DNA from: Lachnospiraceae bacterium
GTDB lineage: Bacteria; Bacillota; Clostridia; Lachnospirales; Lachnospiraceae
Length of the DNA: 64,000 nucleotides
Reading direction: 5' to 3'
Assembly: GCA_015057425.1 (NCBI GenBank)
Contig: SVEL01000003.1
Location: forward strand, 1-64,000
Each line of letters opens with the position of its first letter. Positions within the stretch are counted from its first letter, which is position 1. Shown here piece after piece: positions 6,809-15,610 of this stretch. Below the pieces are notes generated by a model that saw only the letters and a list, made by a program, of their open reading frames with translations, searched no databases and had not been told where the DNA came from. The translations under genes were made by a program, and so were the position numbers.

Positions 6809-8005
6809 ATGAAACTGCCGGGTTATTATTCATCGGGACAGTTTGCACGTATGGCAGGAGTTTCCATACGTACAATCCGCTTTTATGACAAACAGAATAT
6901 ACTTAAGCCTTCCTATGTCAATGAATCCGGGGCAAGATTTTATACGGATGAAGATTTTGCAAGGCTTCAACAAATACTTCTTCTTAAGTATCTGGGCTTT
7001 TCACTTGATGATATTAAGGAATTGGCTATCGATACGACAGATTATCATTTTATGCTCAATGCACTTAGTCTCCAGAAGAGGCTTGTACAGGATAGGATAG
7101 AACAGATGCAGCTTGTTGAAAGCGCCATCGATGATACCGTGTCAGCCATTGAGGAGGCACACAGGCTTGATGGCAACCATATGCTTGAACTTATCCATCT
7201 TACAGGTATGGAAAAGAGTTTAAAGAGCCAGTATAAAAACGCCGGAAATATTTCTGCCCGTATACGTCTTCACAGAGATTATTCTGTCAATAAGCTTGGA
7301 TGGTTCCCATGGACTTATGATATGTGTGAACTTAAACCCGGGATGAAGGTTCTTGAGATAGGTTGCGGTAATGGCGAATTTTGGCTTGAAAATATAGATA
7401 AATTGCCTGCCGGAATAAGCATATGTTTGTCTGATATATCAGATGGGATGCTTAGGGATGCCAAGAGAAATATTTTGTCGGATGAGTATGATGAATCGGG
7501 CGAAAGAAAGTTTGACTTTAAGGTTTTTGATTGTGCCAAGATTCCGTTTGAAGATAACTCGTTTGATGTAGTAATAGCAAATCATGTACTTTTCTATGTA
7601 GATGACGTAGAAAAAGCATGCAAGGAAGTAAAACGTGTTCTCAAACCGGATGGTCATTTTTGCTGTAGTACATATGGAAGCGGCCATATGAAGGAAATAA
7701 CGGAACTGGTTCAGTCCTTTGACAGTCGTATAGTTCTTGCGGCAGAGAATCTTTATGATAAGTTTGGACTTGAAAACGGCAGGCAAATACTTGAGAAAGT
7801 ATTTAATGACGTGACTTGTCACAGATATGAAGATGAAATCATACTTGATAAGTCCGAACCATTACTTGAGTATATTTTATCCTGTCACGGAAATCAGAAC
7901 CAGGTATTGCTTGATAAATATAAGGAATTTAAAGCATTTACTGACAAAAAGGTAGGCAAAGAGTTCCATATTACTAAGGATGCGGGAATGTTTATCTGCA
8001 AATAG
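6809..8005 (+). CDS. MerR-type regulator fused to a SAM-dependent methyltransferase
   Basis: A 398-residue two-domain protein. The N terminus (about 5-75) is a MerR winged HTH (SGQFARMAGVSIRTIRFYDK), followed by a coiled-coil-like dimer helix (about 80-125). The C terminus is a class I methyltransferase with motif I VLEIGCGNGEF near residue 181, an acidic motif II region (CLSDISDGML) and FDVVIANHVLFYV. The fused regulator may sense or modify a small molecule, but the substrate is unknown. The ATG at 6809 follows AAGGAG in the last partial copy of the 57-bp repeat; the frame stays open upstream only because 57 is a multiple of three. A terminator follows. Confidence 0.88.
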   Translation: MKLPGYYSSGQFARMAGVSIRTIRFYDKQNILKPSYVNESGARFYTDEDFARLQQILLLKYLGFSLDDIKELAIDTTDYHFMLNALSLQKRLVQDRIEQMQLVESAIDDTVSAIEEAHRLDGNHMLELIHLTGMEKSLKSQYKNAGNISARIRLHRDYSVNKLGWFPWTYDMCELKPGMKVLEIGCGNGEFWLENIDKLPAGISICLSDISDGMLRDAKRNILSDEYDESGERKFDFKVFDCAKIPFEDNSFDVVIANHVLFYVDDVEKACKEVKRVLKPDGHFCCSTYGSGHMKEITELVQSFDSRIVLAAENLYDKFGLENGRQILEKVFNDVTCHRYEDEIILDKSEPLLEYILSCHGNQNQVLLDKYKEFKAFTDKKVGKEFHITKDAGMFICK

Positions 8006-8073
8006 GGCAACATAATAAAAAGCAAATTTGACCTGAATTCTTAAAAAAATATAAAATTTACAAAAAGCACTTG

Positions 8074-8097
8074 AAGGTGACGCAACGTCACCTTTTA
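8074..8097 (+). terminator. Terminator after the MerR-methyltransferase gene
   Basis: AAGGTGACG (8074-8082) pairs with CGTCACCTT (8086-8094) around a 3-nt loop, followed by TT. The T-run is short, so termination may be partial. Confidence 0.65.
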
Positions 8098-8128
8098 TCA
8101 TATAGAAAACAACGAGGAAAAATAAACC

Positions 8129-8152
8129 AAAAAATATGCTTGCATATTTTTT
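8129..8152. terminator. AT-rich palindromic hairpin in the rfbA leader
   Basis: AAAAAATATGC and GCATATTTTTT form an 11-bp inverted repeat around TT. It looks like a bidirectional terminator placed 176 bp before rfbA. Confidence 0.5.
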
Positions 8153-8168
8153 AGGGTTATTTTGACGA

Positions 8169-8309
8169 GTGAGCAATACGAACAACGAAGTACGGAGTAC
8201 GGAAGTTGTGAGTGTTGCAGGCACGAAAGCTTTGAAGAAGCGAAGTGCCTGTTTTCTATAATGCTATGTATGGCAAAGTGAGCAATACGAACAACGAAGT
8301 ACGAAGTAC
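8169..8309 (+). repeat. 32-bp direct repeats flanking a hairpin upstream of rfbA
   Basis: A 32-bp sequence beginning GTGAGCAATACGAACAACGA is present at 8169-8200 and 8278-8309 with one mismatch, 109 bp apart. Between them CAGGCAC (8218-8224) pairs with GTGCCTG (8245-8251) followed by TTTTCT, a terminator-like structure. The second repeat ends 18 bp before the rfbA start codon, overlapping the untranslated leader. This may be an attenuator or a duplicated intergenic element. Confidence 0.8.
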
Positions 8310-8327
8310 ACAGAAAGGACAATTATT

Positions 8328-9224
8328 ATGAAAGGTATTATTTTAGCCGGCGGTTCAGGTACAAGACTTTATCCGCTTACAATGGTAACTTCAAAGCAGT
8401 TACTTCCAATTTATGACAAACCAATGATTTATTATCCGTTATCAGTTCTTATGAACGCAGGCATCAGAGATATACTTATTATTTCAACACCTCAGGATAC
8501 ACCGCGTTTTAAAGAGCTTTTAAAAGACGGAAGCCAGTTTGGTGTGAATTTATCATATGCAGTACAGCCAAGTCCTGACGGACTTGCACAGGCATTTATC
8601 ATCGGAGCTGATTTCATCGGTGATGATACGGCAGCTATGGTGCTTGGCGATAACATTTTTGCAGGACATGGTCTTAAGAAGAGACTTAAAGCAGCTGTTG
8701 AAAATGCTGAATCAGGCAAAGGTGCAACAGTGTTTGGTTACTACGTAGACGATCCTGAAAGATTTGGTATCGTAGAATTTGATGCTGAAGGAAAGGCAAT
8801 ATCTATCGAAGAAAAGCCGGCAAAACCAAAGAGCAATTATTGCGTAACAGGTCTTTACTTCTATGACAATAAAGTAGTTGAGTATGCAAAGAACCTTAAA
8901 CCATCAGCTCGTGGAGAGCTTGAAATTACAGACCTTAACCGTATCTATCTTGAAGAAGGAAATCTTAACGTAGAGCTTCTTGGACAGGGATTTACATGGC
9001 TTGATACAGGTACACATGAAAGTCTTGTTGAAGCTACTAACTTTGTTAAGACAGTTGAAACTCATCAGCATCGTAAGATTGCCTGCCTTGAGGAAATTGC
9101 TTACTTAAACGGCTGGATTACAAAGGATGATGTTCTTAAGGTATATGAAGTACTTAAAAAGAACCAGTACGGACAGTATCTTAAAGATGTTCTTGACGGC
9201 AAGTATATGGACGCACTCAGATAA
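8328..9224 (+). CDS. rfbA: Glucose-1-phosphate thymidylyltransferase
   Basis: First enzyme of dTDP-L-rhamnose synthesis: dTTP plus glucose-1-phosphate gives dTDP-glucose. The protein is 298 residues, with the nucleotide loop [11 protein letters not shown] at the N terminus, [15 protein letters not shown], and the sugar-binding GEKP-type motif [12 protein letters not shown] in the middle. GAAAGG lies before the ATG. It heads rfbABCD, in pathway order, and supplies rhamnose for a cell-surface polysaccharide. The leader is rich in repeats and hairpins, which may regulate it. Confidence 0.96.
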   Translation: MKGIILAGGSGTRLYPLTMVTSKQLLPIYDKPMIYYPLSVLMNAGIRDILIISTPQDTPRFKELLKDGSQFGVNLSYAVQPSPDGLAQAFIIGADFIGDDTAAMVLGDNIFAGHGLKKRLKAAVENAESGKGATVFGYYVDDPERFGIVEFDAEGKAISIEEKPAKPKSNYCVTGLYFYDNKVVEYAKNLKPSARGELEITDLNRIYLEEGNLNVELLGQGFTWLDTGTHESLVEATNFVKTVETHQHRKIACLEEIAYLNGWITKDDVLKVYEVLKKNQYGQYLKDVLDGKYMDALR

Positions 9225-9253
9225 TAAATATAAGGACGCACCCAGATAGTAAA
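9209..9253 (+). repeat. Short duplication of the rfbA 3' end
   Basis: The last codons and stop of rfbA (GGACGCACTCAGATAATAAA, 9209-9228) recur with two changes at 9234-9253. The copy lies in the rfbA-rfbB gap and carries no gene. It looks like a 25-bp-offset local duplication. Confidence 0.75.
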
Positions 9254-9312
9254 CTTATGAATGCGTTAAATTGAAAATAAATGAACTAATATAACGAATG
9301 GAGAATAGTAAA

Positions 9313-10341
9313 ATGGCAAATAAAACAATTATTGTAACAGGCGGTGCCGGATTTATCGGAAGTAACTTTGTATTTCATATGTTAGATAAGTATCCTGACT
9401 ACAGAATAGTATGTCTTGACTGTTTAACATATGCAGGAAATTTATCAACACTTGCACCTGTAATGGACAATCCTAACTTTAGATTTGTAAAGGAAAGCAT
9501 TACAGACAGAGAAGCTGTTTACAAGCTTTTTGAAGAAGAACATCCTGATGTAGTAGTAAACTTTGCTGCTGAATCACATGTAGACCGTTCTATTGAAAAT
9601 CCTGAAGTATTCCTTGATACTAATATTAAGGGTACAGCTGTACTTATGGATGCCTGCAGAAAGTATGGCATTGAAAGATATCATCAGGTATCTACTGATG
9701 AAGTATATGGTGACCTTCCTCTTGACAGACCGGACCTTTTCTTTACAGAAGAGACTCCAATACACACAAGTTCACCTTATAGTTCTTCAAAGGCAGGTGC
9801 AGACTTGCTTGTACTTGCTTATCACAGAACATACGGACTTCCTGTGACAATCAGCCGTTGTTCAAATAACTACGGACCATATCACTTCCCTGAAAAGCTT
9901 ATTCCGCTTATGATTGCCAATGCACTTAACGATAAGCCGCTTCCTGTATACGGTGAAGGTCTCAATGTTCGTGACTGGTTATACGTAGAGGACCACTGCA
10001 AGGCTATCGACCTTATTATTCATAAGGGACGTGTTGGTGAAGTTTACAATGTCGGCGGACATAATGAAAAGAAAAATATTGATATTGTTAAGATTATCTG
10101 TAAAGAACTCGGAAAACCTGAAAGCCTTATCACATATGTAACAGACAGAAAGGGTCATGATATGAGATACGCAATTGACCCTACTAAGATTCATAATGAA
10201 CTTGGATGGTTACCTGAAACAAAGTTTGAAGATGGTATCAAGAAGACTATTAAATGGTATCTTGACAATAAAGAATGGTGGGAAACTATCATTTCAGGTG
10301 AATACCAGAATTATTATGAAAAAATGTACAGCAACAGATAA
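9313..10341 (+). CDS. rfbB: dTDP-glucose 4,6-dehydratase
   Basis: Second step of dTDP-rhamnose synthesis, an extended SDR that oxidises, dehydrates and reduces dTDP-glucose. The Rossmann motif TGGAGFIGSN is at the N terminus, AAESHVDRSI and the catalytic YSSSKAGAD (YxxxK) are in place, and NNYGPYHFPEKLIPLM is a family signature. I chose ATG 9313 because GGAGA lies eight bases upstream; ATG 9298 overlaps that ribosome site. Length is 342 residues, usual for RmlB. It lies between rfbA and rfbC. Confidence 0.96.
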   Translation: MANKTIIVTGGAGFIGSNFVFHMLDKYPDYRIVCLDCLTYAGNLSTLAPVMDNPNFRFVKESITDREAVYKLFEEEHPDVVVNFAAESHVDRSIENPEVFLDTNIKGTAVLMDACRKYGIERYHQVSTDEVYGDLPLDRPDLFFTEETPIHTSSPYSSSKAGADLLVLAYHRTYGLPVTISRCSNNYGPYHFPEKLIPLMIANALNDKPLPVYGEGLNVRDWLYVEDHCKAIDLIIHKGRVGEVYNVGGHNEKKNIDIVKIICKELGKPESLITYVTDRKGHDMRYAIDPTKIHNELGWLPETKFEDGIKKTIKWYLDNKEWWETIISGEYQNYYEKMYSNR

Positions 10342-10362
10342 GCTGACAGAAAGGGTTATATT

Positions 10363-10965
10363 ATGGGACAGATTAATGTTACAAAACTTCCTATAGAAGG
10401 ATTATATATTATTGAGCCTGCCGTGCATGGAGACAATCGCGGTTACTTTATGGAAACATACAATAAGCGTGACATGGAGGAAGCAGGTCTTAATATGAAC
10501 TTTGTTCAGGACAATCAGAGTATGTCCGTAAAAGGTGTTTTAAGAGGATTACATTTCCAGAAAGAATTTCCGCAGGGCAAACTTGTTCGTGTTATTAAGG
10601 GAAGAGTATTTGACGTGGCAGTTGATTTAAGAAGCGGCAGCGCTACTTATGGACAGTGGTACGGAGTAGAACTTTCCGAAGAAAATAAGAAGCAGTTCTA
10701 TATCTCTGAAGGATTTGCCCACGGTTTCCTTGTACTTAGTGATGAAGCAGAATTCTGCTACAAAGTAACAGATTTCTATCATCCGGGAGATGAAGGCGGT
10801 CTTGCATGGAATGATCCTGAAATCGGAATCACTTGGCCTGAAGTAACAGGTACTTATAATGGTTCTGCATCTGCAGAAGGTTATACAATGGCAGACGGCA
10901 CACCGCTTAACCTTAGTGACAAAGACCAAAAGTGGTCAGGAATTAAAGACACATTTAAATTTTAG
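10363..10965 (+). CDS. rfbC: dTDP-4-dehydrorhamnose 3,5-epimerase
   Basis: Third enzyme of the pathway, a cupin-fold epimerase of 200 residues. Family segments GVLRGLHFQK (with the catalytic His), GRVFDVAVDLR and the FAHGFLVLSDEAEFCYK segment are visible. A ribosome site AAAGGG precedes the ATG. It follows rfbB by 21 bp, and its stop overlaps the region upstream of rfbD, so the two are translationally close. Confidence 0.95.
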   Translation: MGQINVTKLPIEGLYIIEPAVHGDNRGYFMETYNKRDMEEAGLNMNFVQDNQSMSVKGVLRGLHFQKEFPQGKLVRVIKGRVFDVAVDLRSGSATYGQWYGVELSEENKKQFYISEGFAHGFLVLSDEAEFCYKVTDFYHPGDEGGLAWNDPEIGITWPEVTGTYNGSASAEGYTMADGTPLNLSDKDQKWSGIKDTFKF

Positions 10966-10982
10966 TGGAAATGGTGAACAAT

Positions 10983-11924
10983 ATGAAGATTTTAGTAACA
11001 GGCGTATGTGGTCAGTTGGGTCATGACGTTATGAATGAGCTTTATAAACGTGGTTTTGAAGGTATCGGAACAGATATAGCAGAAAGTTACAGTGGAGTGG
11101 CAGACGGCACTCCTGTAACAAAGATGCCTTATGTAAGTCTTGATATTACTGACAAAGAAAAAGTTTCAAAAGTTATAACAGATATAAAGCCCGACGCGGT
11201 AATTCATTGTGCGGCATGGACTGCAGTTGATGCTGCTGAAGATGAAGAAAATATTCCTAAAGTAAATGCTGTAAATGCTGATGGCACAAAATATATTGCA
11301 GAATCGTGTAAAGAGACAGATTGCAAGATGCTTTATATAAGTACGGATTATGTATTTAATGGTCAGGGAACGGAGCCTTGGCAAGAAGACTGTAAAGACT
11401 TCGGACCATTGTCAGTGTACGGACAGTCAAAGCTTGCAGGCGAAATGGCTGTGGAAAATACACTCTCAAAGTATTTTATCGTGCGCATCGCATGGGTTTT
11501 CGGTGTAAATGGCGGAAATTTTATCAAGACTATGCTTAAGGTTGGTAAGAATAGGGACAAGCTTACGGTAGTTAATGACCAGATAGGTACTCCGACTTAC
11601 ACACTTGACCTTGCAAGACTTCTTGTAGATATGGTGCAGACTGAAAAGTATGGCTGTTATCACGCAACCAATGAAGGAGGTTATATCTCATGGTATGATT
11701 TCGCTAAGGAAATATTTGCTAAGGCATACGCTTTAGGATACGATGAATATTCACCGGCTAATCTTACAGTTGCTCCTGTGACAACTGCTGAGTATGGTAT
11801 TTCAAAGGCAGCCCGTCCTTTTAACAGCAGGCTTAGCAAGGATAAATTGGTAAGTAACGGATTTGAACCACTTCCTTCATGGCAGGATGCTCTTGAAAGA
11901 TATCTTAAAGAAATTGAAATTTAA
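10983..11924 (+). CDS. rfbD: dTDP-4-dehydrorhamnose reductase
   Basis: Final step, NAD(P)H reduction to dTDP-L-rhamnose. The 313-residue protein opens with the Rossmann strand KILVTGVCGQLG and carries STDYVFNG, the catalytic YGQSK (YxxxK) and the RIAWVFG segment typical of RmlD. I chose the ATG at 10983, 18 bp downstream of an in-frame GTG that overlaps the rfbC stop, because it matches the usual N terminus and has GGTGA upstream. It ends the rhamnose operon. Confidence 0.95.
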   Translation: MKILVTGVCGQLGHDVMNELYKRGFEGIGTDIAESYSGVADGTPVTKMPYVSLDITDKEKVSKVITDIKPDAVIHCAAWTAVDAAEDEENIPKVNAVNADGTKYIAESCKETDCKMLYISTDYVFNGQGTEPWQEDCKDFGPLSVYGQSKLAGEMAVENTLSKYFIVRIAWVFGVNGGNFIKTMLKVGKNRDKLTVVNDQIGTPTYTLDLARLLVDMVQTEKYGCYHATNEGGYISWYDFAKEIFAKAYALGYDEYSPANLTVAPVTTAEYGISKAARPFNSRLSKDKLVSNGFEPLPSWQDALERYLKEIEI

Positions 11925-11954
11925 TAAAAAAAGGTGTATTATATACTCAAACTG

Positions 11955-11986
11955 AGCGGCTATAAATTTTTGTAGCCGCTTATTTA
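11955..11986 (+). terminator. Hairpin after rfbD
   Basis: AGCGGCTA (11955-11962) pairs with TAGCCGCT (11973-11980), followed by TATTTAG. The T-tract is weak, so readthrough into the lipid kinase gene is possible. Confidence 0.55.
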
Positions 11987-12012
11987 GTAGGAAGATGTAT
12001 GGGAGAATGCGT

Positions 12013-12942
12013 ATGGTAAACTTTATTGTTAATGAAAACTCAAAAAGTGGCAAGGGTGCATTGGTTTGGCAGGATGTTAAGGCATATCTTGATGAAAACG
12101 GACTGGAATACAGTGCATGGTTTACAAGACATAAAGGACACGCAAGAGAATTGGCCGCAATGTTAAGTGAAAATGAGGATAAGTGCGATATCATCGCATT
12201 AGGCGGAGATGGTACTCTCAATGAAATAATAAATGGTATAAAGGATTTTTCTAAGGTTAGAGTCGGTCTGATTCCCAGCGGTTCAGGCAATGACTTTGCA
12301 AGAGGTTTGGGTATAGCGGATAAACCGGTTGAACTGCTTAAGAAACTTATTGCAAGTACGGAGGATGATTTGATTGATATAGGTCAACTGAATTATTGCA
12401 ATGAAAATGGTTATCAAAGCAGATATTTTATCGTAAGCGCAGGCGGCGGAATTGACGCTTATGTCTGCAAGAAAAATGATGAACTGAAAGTAAAAGCCAT
12501 ATTAAATAAGTTCCATCTTGGAAAACTCAGCTACTTTGTGATTACACTTATGTCCCTTCTTGCTATGGAATGTCCGGACACATTTGTCAGATATGATGAC
12601 GGAGAATTGGAACACTATAAAGGACTTATATTTAATTCAGCCATGAATTTCAGGACAGAGGGCGGTGGGGTGCCTATGGCTCCTGATGCCGACCCGAGAG
12701 ACGGATATATTGGTAATTGTTTTATACATTCAATTCCAAGAATATGTACGTTCTTCTATTTGCCGTGGCTTGTTACGGGAAAACATGGTAAATTTAAAAA
12801 TATAGATATTAAAAAAATAAAGAAAATCAGCCTGGCTCATAAAGCGCCGTTGCATGTTCATACTGATGGAGAATACCTGGGATTGTCATCTGAGACATCC
12901 TTTGAATGTAGCGGTTTAAAGGCACGTGTAATTAAGGTTTAA
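12013..12942 (+). CDS. Diacylglycerol kinase family lipid kinase (YegS/DagK-like)
   Basis: A predicted ATP-dependent lipid kinase of 309 residues, probably acting at the inner face of the membrane in phospholipid turnover. The signature GGDGTLNEIINGI and the SGSGNDFARGLGI loop define the DAGK catalytic fold; NENSKSGKGA at the N terminus is the usual first strand. ATG 12013 has GGGAGA six bases upstream. It lies 88 bp after rfbD with a weak hairpin between. Exact lipid substrate (diacylglycerol, sphingosine-like base or undecaprenol) cannot be told. Confidence 0.9.
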   Translation: MVNFIVNENSKSGKGALVWQDVKAYLDENGLEYSAWFTRHKGHARELAAMLSENEDKCDIIALGGDGTLNEIINGIKDFSKVRVGLIPSGSGNDFARGLGIADKPVELLKKLIASTEDDLIDIGQLNYCNENGYQSRYFIVSAGGGIDAYVCKKNDELKVKAILNKFHLGKLSYFVITLMSLLAMECPDTFVRYDDGELEHYKGLIFNSAMNFRTEGGGVPMAPDADPRDGYIGNCFIHSIPRICTFFYLPWLVTGKHGKFKNIDIKKIKKISLAHKAPLHVHTDGEYLGLSSETSFECSGLKARVIKV

Positions 12943-13047
12943 CATAATAATTTGCTTTGAAAATCAAATAAATAAAAATAATAGTTGAAAAATTTGTCGT
13001 AATATGGTACTGTTAATGTAGTACTTTAGTGTGATTATGTTATATAG

Positions 13048-13072
13048 CGAAAAGGTTGTGGTGAACCTTTCG
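13048..13072 (+). other. Hairpin in the leader of the EAL-domain gene
   Basis: The 238-bp gap before the EAL gene contains a stem-loop in which CGAAAAGGTT pairs with AACCTTTCG around GTGGTG. There is no T-run, so it is not a terminator. The rest of the gap is AT-rich and shows nothing that fits a known riboswitch. Confidence 0.35.
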
Positions 13073-13180
13073 TAAATTTAAATTTTCTATGGTTGTAATG
13101 ATCATAGCTCTTTTGTGCTATTGTAAAAGCATTTTTTTAGCAGAAATGTAGTGACTTCTGCAGGAAGAGGGATGGTGTTA

Positions 13181-15394
13181 ATGGGAAGTCAGTGGAGAAC
13201 ATTTAGAAAAATATTAATAATAATTATTACGGCATTGATCATCATAGCATCTACTTACAGATGTAAGAATTTGATTATGGGTGGTCTTAGAAATCAGCTT
13301 ATAAGCAATCTTCAGGATGTATCGGAGCAGATAACACTTGTATTGAAGAATGAAATTGATGACAGACAGTTGTTTCTTAAGACATTGGCAGTAGGTGTTG
13401 CCAATATAGGCCCGGAAAATGACGATAAAGTTATTGAGTATTTGTCGGCATATGTTGATGCATACGGAACGAAACGTATAGGTTTTATATATCCTGACGG
13501 GCTTATATATACGACTGACGGATTTTCAGAGGTTTTGGAAGAAGAGGATTATTTTGATGCTGTTCTTGCAGGTAAACAGGAGATATCGGATGTTATTATG
13601 GAAGACCTTGGTGAACGAGAAGAGATTAATGTCTTTGCCACACCGGTATTCAGTAATGAAGAACAGGACGTTATAGGTATGCTGGTCGCGGTATATAGGA
13701 CTACTGAGTTTGAAGAGATGCTTGCAGCAGATTCTTTTGATGGCCAGGGTTCATCACTTGTGATAAAGAACGACGGTTCACTTATAGCAGCGGCCAGATC
13801 AAAGAACTTTTCAGATTGTGCCAATATCTTTGATGTTCTTGAAGCATCAACAGAAACAAATGCAAAGGAAACAGAATCACTTAAGAGAGCCTTGTCAGAA
13901 GGAGAAGACGGATATGTTACCATAACTCTTAAGGGAGAAACCTATTTCCTTCATTATACACCTATAGATGTAGAGGTTGCCAGTGGTGGATGGTATGTGC
14001 TTAATTCAGTACCTGAAAGTGTACTTAACACCAGAATGCAAAGTATCGAGAGAACACTTGAGATTCTTATGATTATAATTATTGCTGTATTAACTACTGC
14101 ATTTGTCATTTACTTTTTCTCATACTTTAGACAGAGACGACAGCTTCTCGATCTTGCTTATAACGACAAGCTTACAGGCGGATATAATTATGCGTATTTC
14201 CTTAATAGGATGAGAGTTAGGAGAGTACATACGGGATTTATAATATCTATGGATATTGATGAATTCAGAATCATTAATAATATCTGCGGTACACTTGTAG
14301 GTGATGAATTATTAAGAAATATATATAAGATTATCAGAACGAATCTCCGTCCGAATGAATTGTGTGCCAGAGTTAATGCTGACCGATTCATAATGTTTAT
14401 GATGGAGGACAATAATGATAAACTTGTGGAACGTATAGAAAAGATACGAAAAGAAATTCTTGACTTTGAAGAAAAGCTTAATATACCAAGAGTTTATCCA
14501 TATTTTGGTGTATATAAGATGAATCATCATGACGAAGTAGAAAAAGGATACGGATATGCGAACCAGGCTAAGCACGTAGTTAAAGGAAACAGAGAAAGCT
14601 ACTGTTTCTATGAAAATATGGCTTATAAGGAGCGTATTGAGCTTAAGAAGTTAGATGACAGCTTTGAAGAAGCTATTGAAAACAGGCGTTTTGAAGTATG
14701 GTATCAGCCTAAGTTTGAAACTAAGACAGGAACAATTGTAAGTGCTGAAGCTCTTGTAAGATGGAGAGATTCGTCTGATAATCTTATTCCACCGGGCAAG
14801 TTTATACCGCTTTTTGAAAAAAATGGTAAAATACAGATGCTTGATGAATATGTTTTTGATGAAGTATGTAGAAATCTTTGCAAATGGAAGAGTGAAGACA
14901 GAGTAATGCTTCCGGTTTCTATCAATATATCAAGAGCGAGTCTTTACTATCCGAATATAGCTGAAAGATATAGAGATATAGTAGAGGTGTACAATATTGA
15001 TCCAAAGTATGTACAGCTTGAAATTACTGAAAGTGCAGCTGTGGAAAATGAAAAAATTAACTCATTGCTTGATAAGTTCCATGAATATGGATTCTGCCTG
15101 TTGTTAGATGATTTCGGTAACGGATATTCATCACTTGCAACATTAAATGAGATGAAGTACGATACACTTAAGCTTGATAAGAGTCTTATTGACTGTATCG
15201 GTGAAAGAAACGGTGAAATATTATTGTATTATGTTATCAAACTTGCTCACAATCTGGGACTTCACATTACAGCTGAAGGTGTTGAGACAAAGAGTCAGGT
15301 TGATTTCCTTAAGACACTTGAATGTGATGACATTCAGGGATACTATTTCTCAAAACCGTTACATAAGCAGGATTATGAGTATTTGATAAGTTAA
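13181..15394 (+). CDS. Membrane cyclic-di-GMP phosphodiesterase: dCache-like sensor, degenerate GGDEF, EAL
   Basis: A 737-residue signalling protein. A transmembrane helix (about 9-30) and a second one (about 290-312) bracket an extracellular sensor domain of about 260 residues resembling dCache. The GGDEF domain (about 325-480) has RVNADRF at 397-403 where GG(D/E)EF should be, so it cannot make c-di-GMP and may only bind nucleotide. The EAL domain is intact: EALVRW at Glu523, NISRASL, LEITES, the DDFGNGYSS metal loop at 643-651, LKLDKSLID and AEGVET. It therefore should degrade c-di-GMP in response to an external signal. Start ATG 13181 is ten bases after AGGAAGAGG; upstream starts are closer or overlapping. 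Confidence 0.9.
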   Translation: MGSQWRTFRKILIIIITALIIIASTYRCKNLIMGGLRNQLISNLQDVSEQITLVLKNEIDDRQLFLKTLAVGVANIGPENDDKVIEYLSAYVDAYGTKRIGFIYPDGLIYTTDGFSEVLEEEDYFDAVLAGKQEISDVIMEDLGEREEINVFATPVFSNEEQDVIGMLVAVYRTTEFEEMLAADSFDGQGSSLVIKNDGSLIAAARSKNFSDCANIFDVLEASTETNAKETESLKRALSEGEDGYVTITLKGETYFLHYTPIDVEVASGGWYVLNSVPESVLNTRMQSIERTLEILMIIIIAVLTTAFVIYFFSYFRQRRQLLDLAYNDKLTGGYNYAYFLNRMRVRRVHTGFIISMDIDEFRIINNICGTLVGDELLRNIYKIIRTNLRPNELCARVNADRFIMFMMEDNNDKLVERIEKIRKEILDFEEKLNIPRVYPYFGVYKMNHHDEVEKGYGYANQAKHVVKGNRESYCFYENMAYKERIELKKLDDSFEEAIENRRFEVWYQPKFETKTGTIVSAEALVRWRDSSDNLIPPGKFIPLFEKNGKIQMLDEYVFDEVCRNLCKWKSEDRVMLPVSINISRASLYYPNIAERYRDIVEVYNIDPKYVQLEITESAAVENEKINSLLDKFHEYGFCLLLDDFGNGYSSLATLNEMKYDTLKLDKSLIDCIGERNGEILLYYVIKLAHNLGLHITAEGVETKSQVDFLKTLECDDIQGYYFSKPLHKQDYEYLIS

Positions 15395-15453
15395 ATGGTA
15401 AATATTACCGCTTGTTTTACAAAATCCTTTTGGATATTATAAATGAGATACAG

Positions 15454-15491
15454 GAAGGTGAATGTCAGCGTTGTCTGTACATTCGCCTTTT
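15454..15491 (+). terminator. Terminator after the EAL-domain gene
   Basis: AAGGTGAATGT (15454-15464) pairs with ACATTCGCCTT (15478-15488) with one G-U pair, followed by a T-run that runs straight into the palindrome at 15487-15523. Confidence 0.85.
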
Positions 15492-15610
15492 TTATGTGAT
15501 AGGAATTTCCTATCACATAAAAAACGCTCCGCTGAGGAAGCGCACCTCGCGGAGAGGTGTTTTATTGCTGCGCAATACCGCTCGGGCGCGAAGAATCTCG
15601 CGTGCGAGAT
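15487..15610. repeat. Hairpin-array intergenic element upstream of the OPT gene
   Basis: A near-perfect palindrome (left half ATGTGATAGGAA, flanked by six Ts and six As) is followed by four further compact stems: an imperfect one near CGCTCCGC...AGGAAGCG, CACCTC...GAGGTG, ATTGC-TGC-GCAAT, and a perfect GAATCTCGC-GT-GCGAGATTC at the end. The region is much more GC-rich than its surroundings and ends about 18 bp before the OPT ribosome site. It looks like a REP/MITE-type palindromic element or a structured leader RNA. Confidence 0.7.

Noticed and set aside
12943-13180. Possible c-di-GMP riboswitch ahead of the EAL gene
   Set aside because: The region lacks the conserved GEMM motif; only a simple hairpin is present.
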